Positions 45,261 to 54,091 of a stretch of DNA of 64,000 nt are shown here, in pieces. Position 1 is the first letter of the stretch; every line of letters starts with the position of its first letter. The notes beneath the pieces are model-generated. The model did not search any database. It saw only the letters and a list, made by a program, of their open reading frames with translations, and was not told the DNA's origin. The DNA is from Desulfosarcina sp. BuS5 (lineage in GTDB: Bacteria > Desulfobacterota > Desulfobacteria > Desulfobacterales > BuS5): NCBI RefSeq assembly GCF_028752835.1, contig NZ_CP087952.1, positions 2,585,041 through 2,649,040 on the forward strand, written 5' to 3'. The position numbers and the translations under genes are program-made.

Positions 45261-46251
45261 CGACAGATTTAAATCTATTTTTTTATGGTTACATCTACTG
45301 CAAAGTTTTGAAGACGGATAAAATCTGTCAGCTTGAACAATTTTGACCCCGGCAATCAAAGCTTTATATTCAAGTTGACGTTTAAACTCATAAAATCCCA
45401 TATCCAGAATTGATCCGGCTAATTTATGATTTTTAGACATCCCGTTCACGTTTAGATCTTCAATCCCGATAATGTCGTATTCACAAACCAGATGATTAGT
45501 TAGTTTGTGAAGGGCATCTTTACGGATATTACCAATCTTCATATGTAATCGTGACAACTTTAGCTTTGCTTTTTTCCAGTTATTAGACCCTTTGACCTTT
45601 CTGGATAATGATTTGTTCAACCGTCTTAATCTATTCAGTAGGGCATTATGCGGCTTCGGCCCTTCAAAGAACTTCACCATTGCTGATAGTGGCCAGTTTC
45701 TTTACGCCCAAATCAACACCAACTGCTTCTTGGTTTTCGCAAACACCTGGTGTGATTTTCATTTTCAGCGAGATAGAAACGAACCACTTATCAGCAATGC
45801 GTGAGATTGTAGCTGATAAAATTTTACCGGAAATATTTAAGCATTCCCGCATTCTCACCCAACCTAATTTTGAAATGTAAATTTTCTTTTTCTCAACCTT
45901 GAATTTATCATTGGCAATATAAAAACTATCATTTACGCTTTTCTTTTTAAATTGAGGATATTTTGAACTGTTTTTGAAAAACTGGTTAAATGCCGTTTGT
46001 AAATTACTGAACGGCTGACTGTTGGCATCTCTTAGCACTTCAAAAACCCAAGGATATAGTTCTTTTTTAATAGCGTTGAACTGTTTTTTCAGCTCCAATC
46101 CGGCTGGCTTCAATCCGTCTTCGTATTGCCGTTTCCATTCAGCCAGTCCCCAATTCCACGTAAACCTTGATATGCCGCACGCTTTTGCAAAATAGCCTTT
46201 CTGCGCGTCATTGGGTTTAGGTTCGATTTTATGGGCCAATTGAATGTTCAC
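45132..46251 (-). pseudogene. tnpB: tnpB (RNA-guided nuclease family) with a +1 frameshift site
   Basis: Two overlapping frames make one TnpB of ~372 residues: 46251-45664 carries the N-terminal helix-turn-helix and RuvC I (VGVDLGVKKLA), and the other frame to 45132 carries RuvC II (IIGIEDLNVNGM), the zinc ribbon (CSRCNHKK, CSNCG) and RuvC III (DRDLNAAINL). All catalytic acidic residues are present. The only lesion is at GAA GTT CTT TGA AGG: reading +1 at CTT-TGA gives GEV-L-EGPKP, as the family expects. CTT-TGA is also the programmed +1 site of RF2 genes, so recoding is possible. The GTG start overlaps the tnpA stop (TAGTG). The call as pseudogene is provisional. Confidence 0.8.
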
Positions 46252-46602
46252 TATTCAATTTCCTGGATTATTTTTTTTATGTTTTTTTTATACTTGCGTA
46301 AGCCGTATAACCTGCAACTAAAAGTATGAATAATTGCCATTAAATCTTCGACCATTTCCTGATGAGGGGACAAAGATTCTTGATTTACCACCTTTATTTT
46401 GCATCTATTTTCATTTGCCATATGTTCAAAAAAATCAAATCCAAATCTGGGGTGTCTAAATCCCCATAATTAGCTTGCTCAGGATTTGGCCCCCCCTTCA
46501 GAATATAAGTTATGTATGTCAATTTGCTCCATTTATAAACAAAGCATTAACATGTTGATAATACCCATTATTTATATTTGAATGTGGTCAAACAAATGCT
46601 TA

Positions 46603-48242
46603 TTAAGCTGCGGCACGGTTATTATATTCAGCATTATTGGGCGCATAAGGTTGTTTTGTAAACTTATTTACGGGCCCACCTAATTGTTCAAAATTTGCTG
46701 TAATATCAGTTACATCTTTTGATTTTTCATCATTTTTTGGCACCGGTAGAAGAGTTAAACCACAGTCAAACTCAGTTGACAAACTATCTGTAAGGCTTCC
46801 GGGGGTTGGTAAAATTTTTCGGCGCTGCCGAGTTAAAGACAACAACTTATTTTCAACTTCCTGTTGTTCCTTTACTGTAACGCCCATTGCCATCCGAACG
46901 GATTCTCTATTCACAGATCCGCAAAAAGCCGGTAAACGAAGTGCAATTCGGTTTGCATCTTTTACTTCTCCTGTACCATGTGTTTTACCAAGTCCAAACA
47001 GGGATTCAATATTATCAGAACAAATAGGCATTCCAGTATTGCCCATGCCCAATGATTCAGCGACTATTAATTGTTTTTCCATCCAGGTAATAAAACCGAT
47101 ACGTACTTGAGAGCTTTGAGGGATATTTTTTAAAAGTTCTTTGCACTCTTTGTAGGTTTTCATATTCAAGCCTTGAGCTTTAAGAATTTCCTGGCTTTTT
47201 AAAAGAGGAGATGCATCACGAAGAAATCGCTTGATAAACTGTTTATATTCAGGAAGTTTACCAAGATAATTCCTAAGTTTTGAAACTACAGAGTCCTTTG
47301 AAACTCGCCCCCGTGGTGAGTGCTTAAGAACCATTTCAGCCCATTTCACCATTCGATGAATATTCATGAATCGAGCTTTTGTCGAAACCTTTGGGGGTGC
47401 AAAAAATGCAAGTACTGTTTGCTTAAATTTTTTTGAGGCTTGTCCGCAAGCAGAGATAAAACAGTCATACGAAGGATGTTTTGTATATTCTTTTTTTAAT
47501 AGATTGGCAACAACATGAGAAATATCATCAATGGAGAAACTTGAAAATCCTCTTTCATTTAGGAGTCTGACACCTTTCATGAGGTCCATTCCTCCGTCTT
47601 TCAAATATGCAGCAGGTTTTCCGGTGATGAGAATCACCTTTTGTAAAAAATTTGCAATGGATTCTCCAGTCCATGATTTCGCCACTGAAATTGCTACACA
47701 ATTGATGTTTTCAAGAGTTGGAGCACCTTCATGATTTTTAAAATGATCAGTTCTAAGCTCCAAAATAGCAAGAATTTTACCAGCTCCCAATGCTATTGAG
47801 GTATCTATCATCCAAATAGCACCATTTACAATCTTATCCATATCAAAAGAAACAGAAGAAAGCCCTTTATAGTTCCAGATTTTTGATAGTGAATATCTGG
47901 TGACCCAGTTAATGATCGTTTGAGGGCACGGTATTTTGGTTATCCCAAGGTATGCTTGTAAAATGCCAAACATTCTTGATATTGCTCTGAATCCAACGTG
48001 TCCGACCAAAAATAGGCGTAAAGAAATAAAAATCAATTCCTCCTTACTATTAACCGACAATGTGTTCTTTTTACGTTCTTGTTCTAATTCTTGTCTATTT
48101 TTCCGGAGTTCAGACTTGTATTTATTTCGTTCATTTTTAGTACGTTTCAGCTCAGCTTTCTGATACTTAATTATACGAGTACGATCAACTGCTTTGTCTT
48201 TCCAGGCAGTTCTACTTTTTTTAATTTTGAAACTTTACTCAT
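46603..48242 (-). CDS. DDE transposase read through a probable -1 frameshift, copy 2
   Basis: Mirror of the copy at 29557-31196. The long frame runs from TTG 48060; the coiled-coil extension and the short starting frame from ATG 48242 join at the same A AAA AAA G (48222-48215). It differs from copy 1 at two residues (T/I in ITK-PCPQ and D/G in GA-KIL). DDE candidates are conserved. Confidence 0.75.
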
Positions 48243-48378
48243 AGCAATAACCATCTTTTTGGTTAAAATATTTGAATATATAGGGAATAATAATTTTTTT
48301 CAATCAGCAATTTTGAATTATTGACGGCATTTTGTTATGGTCTACGCAAATTTTACTGAAAATATTGAAGGTGCCTGA

Positions 48379-48684
48379 ATGACATATGATAGATTGCAAG
48401 CAAAAATAATCCCTGGCAAACATTGTAGCTTTTGTGGAAACGATTCTGTTCCTTTAATAAAAACAAAATGTTGTGACCAATGGATTTGCTGTGACACTTC
48501 TTTTGCATCTATAAAAGGTGGAGATTATTGCCAATATCATCACGAGCACGAGGGTCTCTGCCATTTTCATTACAATAACAGCCATTCAGGGATATGGCAG
48601 GAGTGCAAAGAATGCCGGGATTTGGTTGGGGAAGATAATTTTAATGCTGCATTTCATGACCCCAACAATGTGCCAAGATATTAA
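48379..48684 (+). CDS. IS passenger: Cys/His-rich small protein, copy 2
   Basis: 101 residues, 99 identical to copy 1; the changes (HEG, CHFHYN) fall in the His-rich centre but keep every Cys. Diverges from the transposase and lies inside the IS. Begins ATG ACA TAT GAT after GGTGCCTGA; no classical ribosome site. Confidence 0.65.
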   Translation: MTYDRLQAKIIPGKHCSFCGNDSVPLIKTKCCDQWICCDTSFASIKGGDYCQYHHEHEGLCHFHYNNSHSGIWQECKECRDLVGEDNFNAAFHDPNNVPRY

Positions 48685-48917
48685 TCGCACTCATGATAGG
48701 GCCAAAAGTTGAGCAAAAAAAGTAGCCACAAAACTGAGTTTTTGGACACCCCAATCCAAATCGGCATAATCTGTCTTTATGAGCTACGATTAATATTTCA
48801 ACCTCCCCGGTAGCTATCCGCGACATTAAAAAAAAATTTTTTCCTTTTAAAATTCATCCCGCCGCCAATTTCTTGAATTCATTCATCAACAGCGATTCCG
48901 CAGTTCAAACAAAATTG

Positions 48918-49133
48918 ATAACCGTTCACGGTTACAAGCGGCATAATTTCCTGTTTATAAATTGAATCTCAGGCCATCAACGTAAGGCGGGACAGCTACT
49001 TTGGTGGATTCGTCGCTTACGCTCCTTAATCCACCCTACGGTTCAAAAGCAACGTAAGTTTGTAGGGTGGATTAAGCGAAGCGAATCCACCGAAACCTGC
49101 TGTATTTTTCAACCGTTAACTGTGAACGGTTAC
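48918..49133. repeat. MITE-like repeat R4 (216 bp) inside tnpA
   Basis: Ends ATAACCGTTCACGGTTA and TAACTGTGAACGGTTAC are inverted copies; the target duplication CAAAATTG is at 48910-48917 and 49134-49141. The interior has a hairpin built from GGTGGATTCG and GTAGGGTGGATTAAGCGAAG-type arms, a motif spread in many proteobacterial genomes. No ORF. Confidence 0.8.
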
Positions 49134-49528
49134 CAAAATTGTTCCATTGCTGTTATTTGAGATTTGAGGTCATCTTTTTGGTTAGAAGAGGACACACGAC
49201 AATACACAATAGTTTTTCGATCAATATCTTTAATACCTAAAATTTTCCTTACATCTGATTCATCATAATATCTTTGACCTGTAAGTGTCCTCTTGGCTAT
49301 CAACCTACCCTCTGTGTCCCAACGTCTTAATGTTGAGGCTGATTTTCCTATTCTTTTTGCAAATTCGTTTATTCTATATATTTTACTTATAATAGATAAT
49401 TATAAATAAGAATGAATAAAATATCAATAACTATTTATCGCTCCTTTGAGCGGGGAAACCAGAATGGGGTCAGGTCTTCATTCTTGACAGATTTATGATT
49501 TTTATATATTAAATAAACTTATCCGCTA

Positions 49529-49611
49529 AGGATCGGAGATTAAATAAATTGGACAAAGATTATGAACCAAAAGACAAATAATATTGTTTAAGTTATTTAA
49601 TTTGCGATCCT
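49529..49611. repeat. Palindromic MITE-like repeat R3, short copy
   Basis: AGGATCGGAGATTAAATAAA... to ...AATTTGCGATCCT: reverse complement of both arms of the long copy at 9127-9288, without its central hairpin. Lies in the 49391-49744 gene-free stretch, which also has a GGGGTCAGGTCTTCATTCTT motif (49474-49493) and nothing else recognisable. Confidence 0.7.
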
Positions 49612-49744
49612 CAGCATGAAGAGGTTACCCACCAACGAAAAGATTGAAAGCTCCCCTAACTCATGGTAGATAGTTTTTATCTAAAAATCTATATAAGATA
49701 AATAATAAAATTTTAAAAGACCGGTCAATAAAAATATATCATCC

Positions 49745-50206
49745 ATGACTGCAAAAAACCGAATAAAAAAATTCATAAAAAAATGCAAAAGGCTCGAAGG
49801 GGATCCGCACCATATCGGCCTTGGTATGGGTATAGGAATATTTGTCAGCTTCACCCCAACCTTACCTTTTCATACTCTCATTGCCGTTACTATAGCCATT
49901 TTGCTCCGGGGAAACAAAATAGCCGCGGCGATCGGGGTCTGGTTCAGCAATCCTTTCACCATCCCTTTCTTTTATCTTGGAACTTATAAAGTAGGCACAA
50001 TGTTATTCAATAATTCCAAACCATTTGATACAAAATATGGATCTATCAAAGATCTGTTAGGGCTCGGGTGGGATGCAACCATAGCTATGATGGCCGGCGG
50101 TATCATTTTAGGCATCCCTTTCAGTATTGCCGCTTATTTTATTACCAGAAAAATATTCTTTACAATACAATTAAAAAAAAAATTAAAAAAAAAATTGCTG
50201 ACATAA
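49745..50206 (+). CDS. DUF2062 membrane protein
   Basis: 153 residues. The DUF2062 signature is present: GDPHHIGLGMGIGIFVSFTP, PFHTLIAVTIAILLRGN, AIGVWFSNPFTIPFFYLGTY, then a last hydrophobic segment IAMMAGGIILGIPFSIAAYF. Three to four membrane helices and a Lys-rich C-terminus on the cytoplasmic side. The family's function is unknown; some members are fused to glycosyltransferases. It is followed after 42 bp by rsmA on the same strand. Confidence 0.88.
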   Translation: MTAKNRIKKFIKKCKRLEGDPHHIGLGMGIGIFVSFTPTLPFHTLIAVTIAILLRGNKIAAAIGVWFSNPFTIPFFYLGTYKVGTMLFNNSKPFDTKYGSIKDLLGLGWDATIAMMAGGIILGIPFSIAAYFITRKIFFTIQLKKKLKKKLLT

Positions 50207-50248
50207 GGGCTCGTTCAAAAACAAATTCACAGTTTCTATAATTATAAC

Positions 50249-51112
50249 ATGACATCACCAGGAACACTCTTATCAGCATGGAACCTTCGGCCCCAAAAAA
50301 AAATGGGACAAAATTTTCTGTCCGATCCTTCAACAGCGGAAATGATAATTGCCCGATCAGGAATTGATTCCATGGATACCCTGCTTGAGGTAGGGGCAGG
50401 CCTGGGAGCTCTTACCGTTCCTGCCGCGCGTGCTTCAAAAAAAGTCTATGCCGTAGAAAAGGATCAGAGATTGATCGATCTGTTGAAAACAGAGCTTCTT
50501 GTATATAATGTATCCAACACCGTCTTGATTAACAGCGACATACTGCGGCTGGACCTTAGAAAGCTTGTGGAGGGCGGGACGGAAAAAATCATAGTAATAG
50601 GAAATCTTCCGTACAATATATCTTCCATGCTGCTTGTCCGGCTTATAGAAAACAGGGATATTATCAGCCGTGCAGTACTGATGTTCCAGAAGGAGATGGC
50701 AAAACGGATTTATGCCGGCCCGAATTGCAAAGATTACAGCAGACTCTCTGTTATGGTGCAGTATTGCGCTGATATAAAGAAGATTGCAACGGTAAAGGCT
50801 CCCCTTTTTTTCCCAAAACCAAAAGTCGATTCAGAAGTGATTGAACTGACTTTTAAAACTGAGCCTCAGTATAAAGCATATGATGAACAGCTCTTTTTCA
50901 GGGTCATCAAAGCGGCATTTTCCAAGAGAAGAAAAACCTTAAAAAATTCTCTATCAGGAAACATACTCAATATTGATGCGAAAAAATCGTTCAGCCTGCT
51001 TAACCAGGCAGGCATTGACCCTGTCAGGAGAGCGGAAAGTTTGACGGCACCGGAATTTGTTAAGCTCGGCAATCAGTATTGGACACAGTTGCACACAGAT
51101 AAACACAGATAG
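50249..51112 (+). CDS. rsmA: 16S rRNA dimethyladenosine transferase
   Basis: 287 residues, the family's normal size. Motifs: KKMGQNFLSDPSTAEMI near the N-terminus, SAM-binding loop LLEVGAGLGALTVPAA, acidic EKDQRLIDLL, catalytic NLPYNISSMLL, and the C-terminal FFPKPKVDSEVIELTF and FSKRRKTLKNSL. It dimethylates two adjacent adenines in helix 45 of 16S rRNA, late in small-subunit assembly. Also known as KsgA. Confidence 0.95.
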   Translation: MTSPGTLLSAWNLRPQKKMGQNFLSDPSTAEMIIARSGIDSMDTLLEVGAGLGALTVPAARASKKVYAVEKDQRLIDLLKTELLVYNVSNTVLINSDILRLDLRKLVEGGTEKIIVIGNLPYNISSMLLVRLIENRDIISRAVLMFQKEMAKRIYAGPNCKDYSRLSVMVQYCADIKKIATVKAPLFFPKPKVDSEVIELTFKTEPQYKAYDEQLFFRVIKAAFSKRRKTLKNSLSGNILNIDAKKSFSLLNQAGIDPVRRAESLTAPEFVKLGNQYWTQLHTDKHR

Positions 51113-51182
51113 GTTTATTTTTTAAAAAAAGTACTTTTGAAGTTATATAAAGGGTGCTTGAAAAGCTATAATAGTGAAAACC

Positions 51183-51656
51183 ATGAAACAAACATTTTAT
51201 CAGATATTAATAATACTATGTGCGGCGATAGTTATTTCCCTGTTGTTTAATCAGATAAGGCCTGATCCGATAAAATTCGGAGGGGTACCGCTGCTTTTAA
51301 ACAATGATTTATCGCAGCATGATAACAGTGCCGTCAGGGAGATATCGATTGGCAATGCATATAAAATATTAATGCAGGATTCCTCACTGCTCATTGACGC
51401 CAGATCTGAAAGTGATTTTGAGCAAGGACATATAAAAGGTGCTGTAAACCTGTATGAAAAAAAATTTGACGAATGGATAGACGATTTTTTATCCCGCACA
51501 GACCCGGAAACTAAAATAATTACATATTGTGACGGCATCCATTGCTCCCTTGGAAGGGAACTTGCCGAAAAGCTTTTTTCTGTCGGTTATAACAACGTCT
51601 ATTATATTGCAAACGGATTGATGCGCTGGAAAGAAAAATTAAAAAAAGATGAGTGA
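51183..51656 (+). CDS. Membrane-anchored rhodanese-like protein
   Basis: 157 residues from ATG 51183 (GTG 51174 also possible). One N-terminal membrane helix (FYQILIILCAAIVISLLF), then a single rhodanese domain: LLIDARSESDFEQGHIKGAV, the active-site loop TYCDGIHCSLGRELAEKL, and YIANGLMRWKEKLK. The loop has Cys at the catalytic position of CDGIHCS. The domain should face the periplasm, or the cytoplasm if the helix is inverted. Sulfurtransferase or sulfide-related role is plausible, but the substrate is not visible. Converges with acsE; a hairpin (GAGTGATGAGT/ACTCACCACTC) at 51649-51680 lies between them. Confidence 0.82.
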   Translation: MKQTFYQILIILCAAIVISLLFNQIRPDPIKFGGVPLLLNNDLSQHDNSAVREISIGNAYKILMQDSSLLIDARSESDFEQGHIKGAVNLYEKKFDEWIDDFLSRTDPETKIITYCDGIHCSLGRELAEKLFSVGYNNVYYIANGLMRWKEKLKKDE

Positions 51657-51688
51657 TGAGTCTTTTACTCACCACTCACCATGATAAT

Positions 51689-52579
51689 TTAGACTTCAAG
51701 CCATGAATCTGAATAAAGAGTTCTGCCAAGAATAACATCGGTTGTCTTGACAAATTCTTTTAACTCATCCGAAATAGAATCAAGAGCCGGAGGATTTCCA
51801 TCCATTGTAGCATGAACTACGTCTACAATATCCTGACGCTTTCCCTTAGCAATCTCGGTCAACCTGTCTTCCAGGGGATCGGATATTACTGAATACATTC
51901 CGTTTCTTTCCAGCATGATCATGTAGGTCTGGTTAAGAATCGGGCGCAGGTGGGTCGGCGGGCCGTTCGATACATTCGACAGGCCGCAGGTGCTCTTGGC
52001 GCCCGGAGCAATATCCTGAACCATAGCCTGGAAAGCCATCAGGCTCATAAGCTGGGGCTGCTGGATATTAACCGGCGTGACTATGCCGTCTACCCATATC
52101 CGCTCATTTTCAATTCCGGCTTCATTGGCAAAATAAAGAAGCTCAACTGCCAGGGCAGCGCGCTCATTTTCATCGCGTGGAAGCCCATCCGGCCCCCACA
52201 TCAGAGCGATAAAATCGGCGTTATATTCTGCAGCCAGCGGAACCATCCGCTCATAACGCTCAGGTCGGCACATGATTGAATTGATCAGAACCGGCTTGGG
52301 AGTCTCTTTATAAACCTTCAGGGCGGCTTCTATGGCATCAATATTCGATGTGTCGAGAGCCAGGGGTATATCAGGCACAACATCCTGAACAACCTCAACT
52401 ACCCAAGGCATCAGTTCATGTCCGTCTTTTTTTGCAGGTCCCAGGTTAATATCGATATAATCCATCCCCTTTTCTTTCTGGAACAAGGCTTCTTCCTGTA
52501 AAGGCTTGGGATCACGCTCCTTAAATGCCCGGCCTATTTTTTTTGAAATTACATTTAAGCTTTCTCCGATTAGATACAT
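51689..52579 (-). CDS. acsE: Methyltetrahydrofolate:corrinoid/iron-sulfur protein methyltransferase
   Basis: 296 residues of the pterin-binding (dihydropteroate-synthase-like) TIM barrel: LIGESLNVISKKIGRAF at the start, GMDYIDINLGPAKKDG, LALDTSNIDAIEAALK, PVLINSIMCRPERYE and STCGLSNVSNGPP. It moves the methyl group between methyl-tetrahydrofolate and the cobalt of the corrinoid protein AcsCD. GGAGG is 6 bp before the ATG. Last gene of the minus-strand acs operon; between it and acsC lies a 98-bp stretch with AGATTGAAGAT/ATCTTCAATCT inverted repeats that could attenuate or protect the transcript. Confidence 0.95.
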   Translation of the reverse strand: MYLIGESLNVISKKIGRAFKERDPKPLQEEALFQKEKGMDYIDINLGPAKKDGHELMPWVVEVVQDVVPDIPLALDTSNIDAIEAALKVYKETPKPVLINSIMCRPERYERMVPLAAEYNADFIALMWGPDGLPRDENERAALAVELLYFANEAGIENERIWVDGIVTPVNIQQPQLMSLMAFQAMVQDIAPGAKSTCGLSNVSNGPPTHLRPILNQTYMIMLERNGMYSVISDPLEDRLTEIAKGKRQDIVDVVHATMDGNPPALDSISDELKEFVKTTDVILGRTLYSDSWLEV

Positions 52580-52606
52580 AAATCCTCCATAGTTTTTAGA
52601 TTGACG

Positions 52607-52671
52607 TTTTTAGATTGAAGATCAAAAATTAATAGCATGTAAATCTTCAATCTTCAATCTTTAATCTAAAA
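52607..52671 (-). promoter_or_regulatory. Inverted repeat between acsC and acsE
   Basis: TTTTAGATTGAAGAT pairs with a doubled ATCTTCAATCT downstream, so two alternative stems are possible. It lies in the only intergenic gap of the acsBCE part of the operon long enough for an attenuator or processing site. No T run suited to a strong terminator. Confidence 0.35.
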
Positions 52672-52677
52672 CTAATT

Positions 52678-54018
52678 TTATCGGGATTTAAGAAATCCCG
52701 GTATATGGGCAGCTTCCCTGGGGCCTACAATAATCGTCCATCCCGGAAGTTCCTCTTCAACATCACCCGCAATAGCCGCTGCATACCCCGGAATGATAAG
52801 TTCAGTATGTTTCACCTTGTCCATGATACCCGATTTCTTTACAAAGACTCCGACATCGTCCCCCGCGAATTTACCGGCCGCCCAGGCAGTCATAACAGAA
52901 AGGCCTTCGGAATCTTTGACCAACAGCCATGAAGGAACCTTGCTCCCTTCAATCTCGCCGGATACGATGAAGTAGGTCAATGCAAAATTGGTTGTGACCA
53001 ACACCGGAGAGTTTTCGTCGGGATTACCGATCTCATAAATGCCCTCTGTAACGGTCATCGGTCTCTGTGGATCTGTAAATATATTCAATCGCTCCAGCAG
53101 GAGCGGAAAAACAGACTCTCCGGTAAAATCGGAAAGTGTTACAATGCCGCCGTATTTCGCAACAAACATGCCGGCGATCATTGCTTCAGTGTCTAAATTG
53201 GATGCCATCTCGCATGGGAAGGTTATAGTTGGAAAACCGAGCGCCCTGTTTCCTGATTTCAAAGCTGCTCTTCTTATTGCTACCTGGTCCTCAAGGGCCT
53301 GTTTGATCTCCCTGGAACCGGAATCCATAACAAGATCCTTCAGCCCCATGCCGGTTAATTTTTCCGTCAAGGGGATAAGCGCTTCAACAGAATCAGCCTT
53401 TACAGCCAGCGGAAGATCATTATCTTTTGCAATTTCACCAAAAGCATCGGCGGTGGCATCTGCGGCCGCATATAATAAAGGTCTTTTAAATCCGCAGGCC
53501 TCGACTCCGGCTTGCATGACATCCGGATCTTCGGTCATAAGGATTAAATTGAACTCTGACTTTTCAGCTATTATTCTGGCTGTATTTGCAAAAGCGTCCT
53601 TGTCGCCGCCCGCATCTTTTACTGCCACCAGTTCCGGCCTGAGATTCAAGCCGACTCTTTCAAACTGAAAAGCATTCCATATTTTTAATTTTGTTTCAAG
53701 ATCGGATTCGGAAATATCGGAAGCGACTGTTGCGGCCAGTAATGTTGGATTAAAAAAAGTTTTTTCGTGCCTGTACTGTACTGTCTCACCGCCGGTTTTG
53801 CAGGCCCGAACTCCCTTTCCTATATCTACCGGCCGGATCGGGGGGGCCGATGCCTCGGACAGTTGTTCTCTTGCCTCGTCCGATACATACGGGCAACTGT
53901 CCAGTTCCGCCTTGCCGGATGCCAGGTTCATGGCAAATGCAAGACAGGTTGGTACTCCGCACTCCTTGCAATTGGTCTTGGGCAGAAGTTTAAAAATCTG
54001 AATTCCGGTTAATGCCAT
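52678..54018 (-). CDS. acsC: Corrinoid/iron-sulfur protein large subunit
   Basis: 446 residues. The N-terminal domain holds the [4Fe-4S] site (TNCKECGVPTCLAFAMN, then DSCPYVSDE), the middle is a TIM barrel (VAVKDAGGDKDAFANTA), and the C-terminal domain binds cobalamin (TAWAAGKFAGDDVGVFVKKS, then HTELIIPGYAAAIAG). AAGGAG precedes the ATG by 5 bp. With AcsD it carries the methyl group from AcsE to acetyl-CoA synthase; the Fe-S cluster reduces inactive Co(II). Starts 73 bp after acsB. Confidence 0.95.
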   Translation of the reverse strand: MALTGIQIFKLLPKTNCKECGVPTCLAFAMNLASGKAELDSCPYVSDEAREQLSEASAPPIRPVDIGKGVRACKTGGETVQYRHEKTFFNPTLLAATVASDISESDLETKLKIWNAFQFERVGLNLRPELVAVKDAGGDKDAFANTARIIAEKSEFNLILMTEDPDVMQAGVEACGFKRPLLYAAADATADAFGEIAKDNDLPLAVKADSVEALIPLTEKLTGMGLKDLVMDSGSREIKQALEDQVAIRRAALKSGNRALGFPTITFPCEMASNLDTEAMIAGMFVAKYGGIVTLSDFTGESVFPLLLERLNIFTDPQRPMTVTEGIYEIGNPDENSPVLVTTNFALTYFIVSGEIEGSKVPSWLLVKDSEGLSVMTAWAAGKFAGDDVGVFVKKSGIMDKVKHTELIIPGYAAAIAGDVEEELPGWTIIVGPREAAHIPGFLKSR

Positions 54019-54091
54019 TTTTATCTCCTTAATATTAATTGCATAAAACGGGATGCGGACTTTGGCTCCGCAATCCCGTTTTATTATTTAA

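Larger units (their letters stand above)
46448..48753 (-). mobile_element. 2.3-kb insertion sequence with passenger gene, copy 2
   Basis: Same TGGGGTGTC/GACACCCCA ends as copy 1, in reverse orientation, flanked by ATCCAAATC (46439-46447, 48754-48762). Inserted into the IS607-type tnpA. One G fewer in the poly-G tract near its transposase end. Confidence 0.92.
46251..49390 (-). pseudogene. tnpA: IS607-type serine recombinase tnpA, broken by two nested insertions
   Basis: Three pieces join in order. Piece 1 (49390-49134): MerR-like HTH (YRINEFAKRIGKSASTLRRW) and resolvase start (TIVYCRVSSSNQKDDLKSQI, AMEQF). Piece 2 (48909-48754): LNCGIAVDE, then TGA where Trp is expected, IQEIGGGMNFKRK, a small frameshift at an A/T run, then EVEILIVAHKDRLCRFG. 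Piece 3 (46447-46251): FDFFEHMANENRCKIKVVNQ to SCRLYGLRKYKKNIKK. Between 1 and 2 lies repeat R4 with an 8-bp target duplication; between 2 and 3 lies the 2.3-kb IS with a 9-bp duplication. The start codon position reads ATA. Clearly dead. Confidence 0.88.

Noticed and set aside
48763-48909. In-frame TGA in the middle of tnpA as a second selenocysteine site
   Set aside because: The residue expected there in IS607 recombinases is Trp (DEWIQEIG), one base from TGA, and the gene has other lesions. A decay mutation is the simpler explanation.
49391-49500. REP-associated (Y1) transposase remnant near GGGGTCAGGTCTTCATTC
   Set aside because: Only a short motif resembles such flanks; no His-hydrophobic-His motif or frame could be read.
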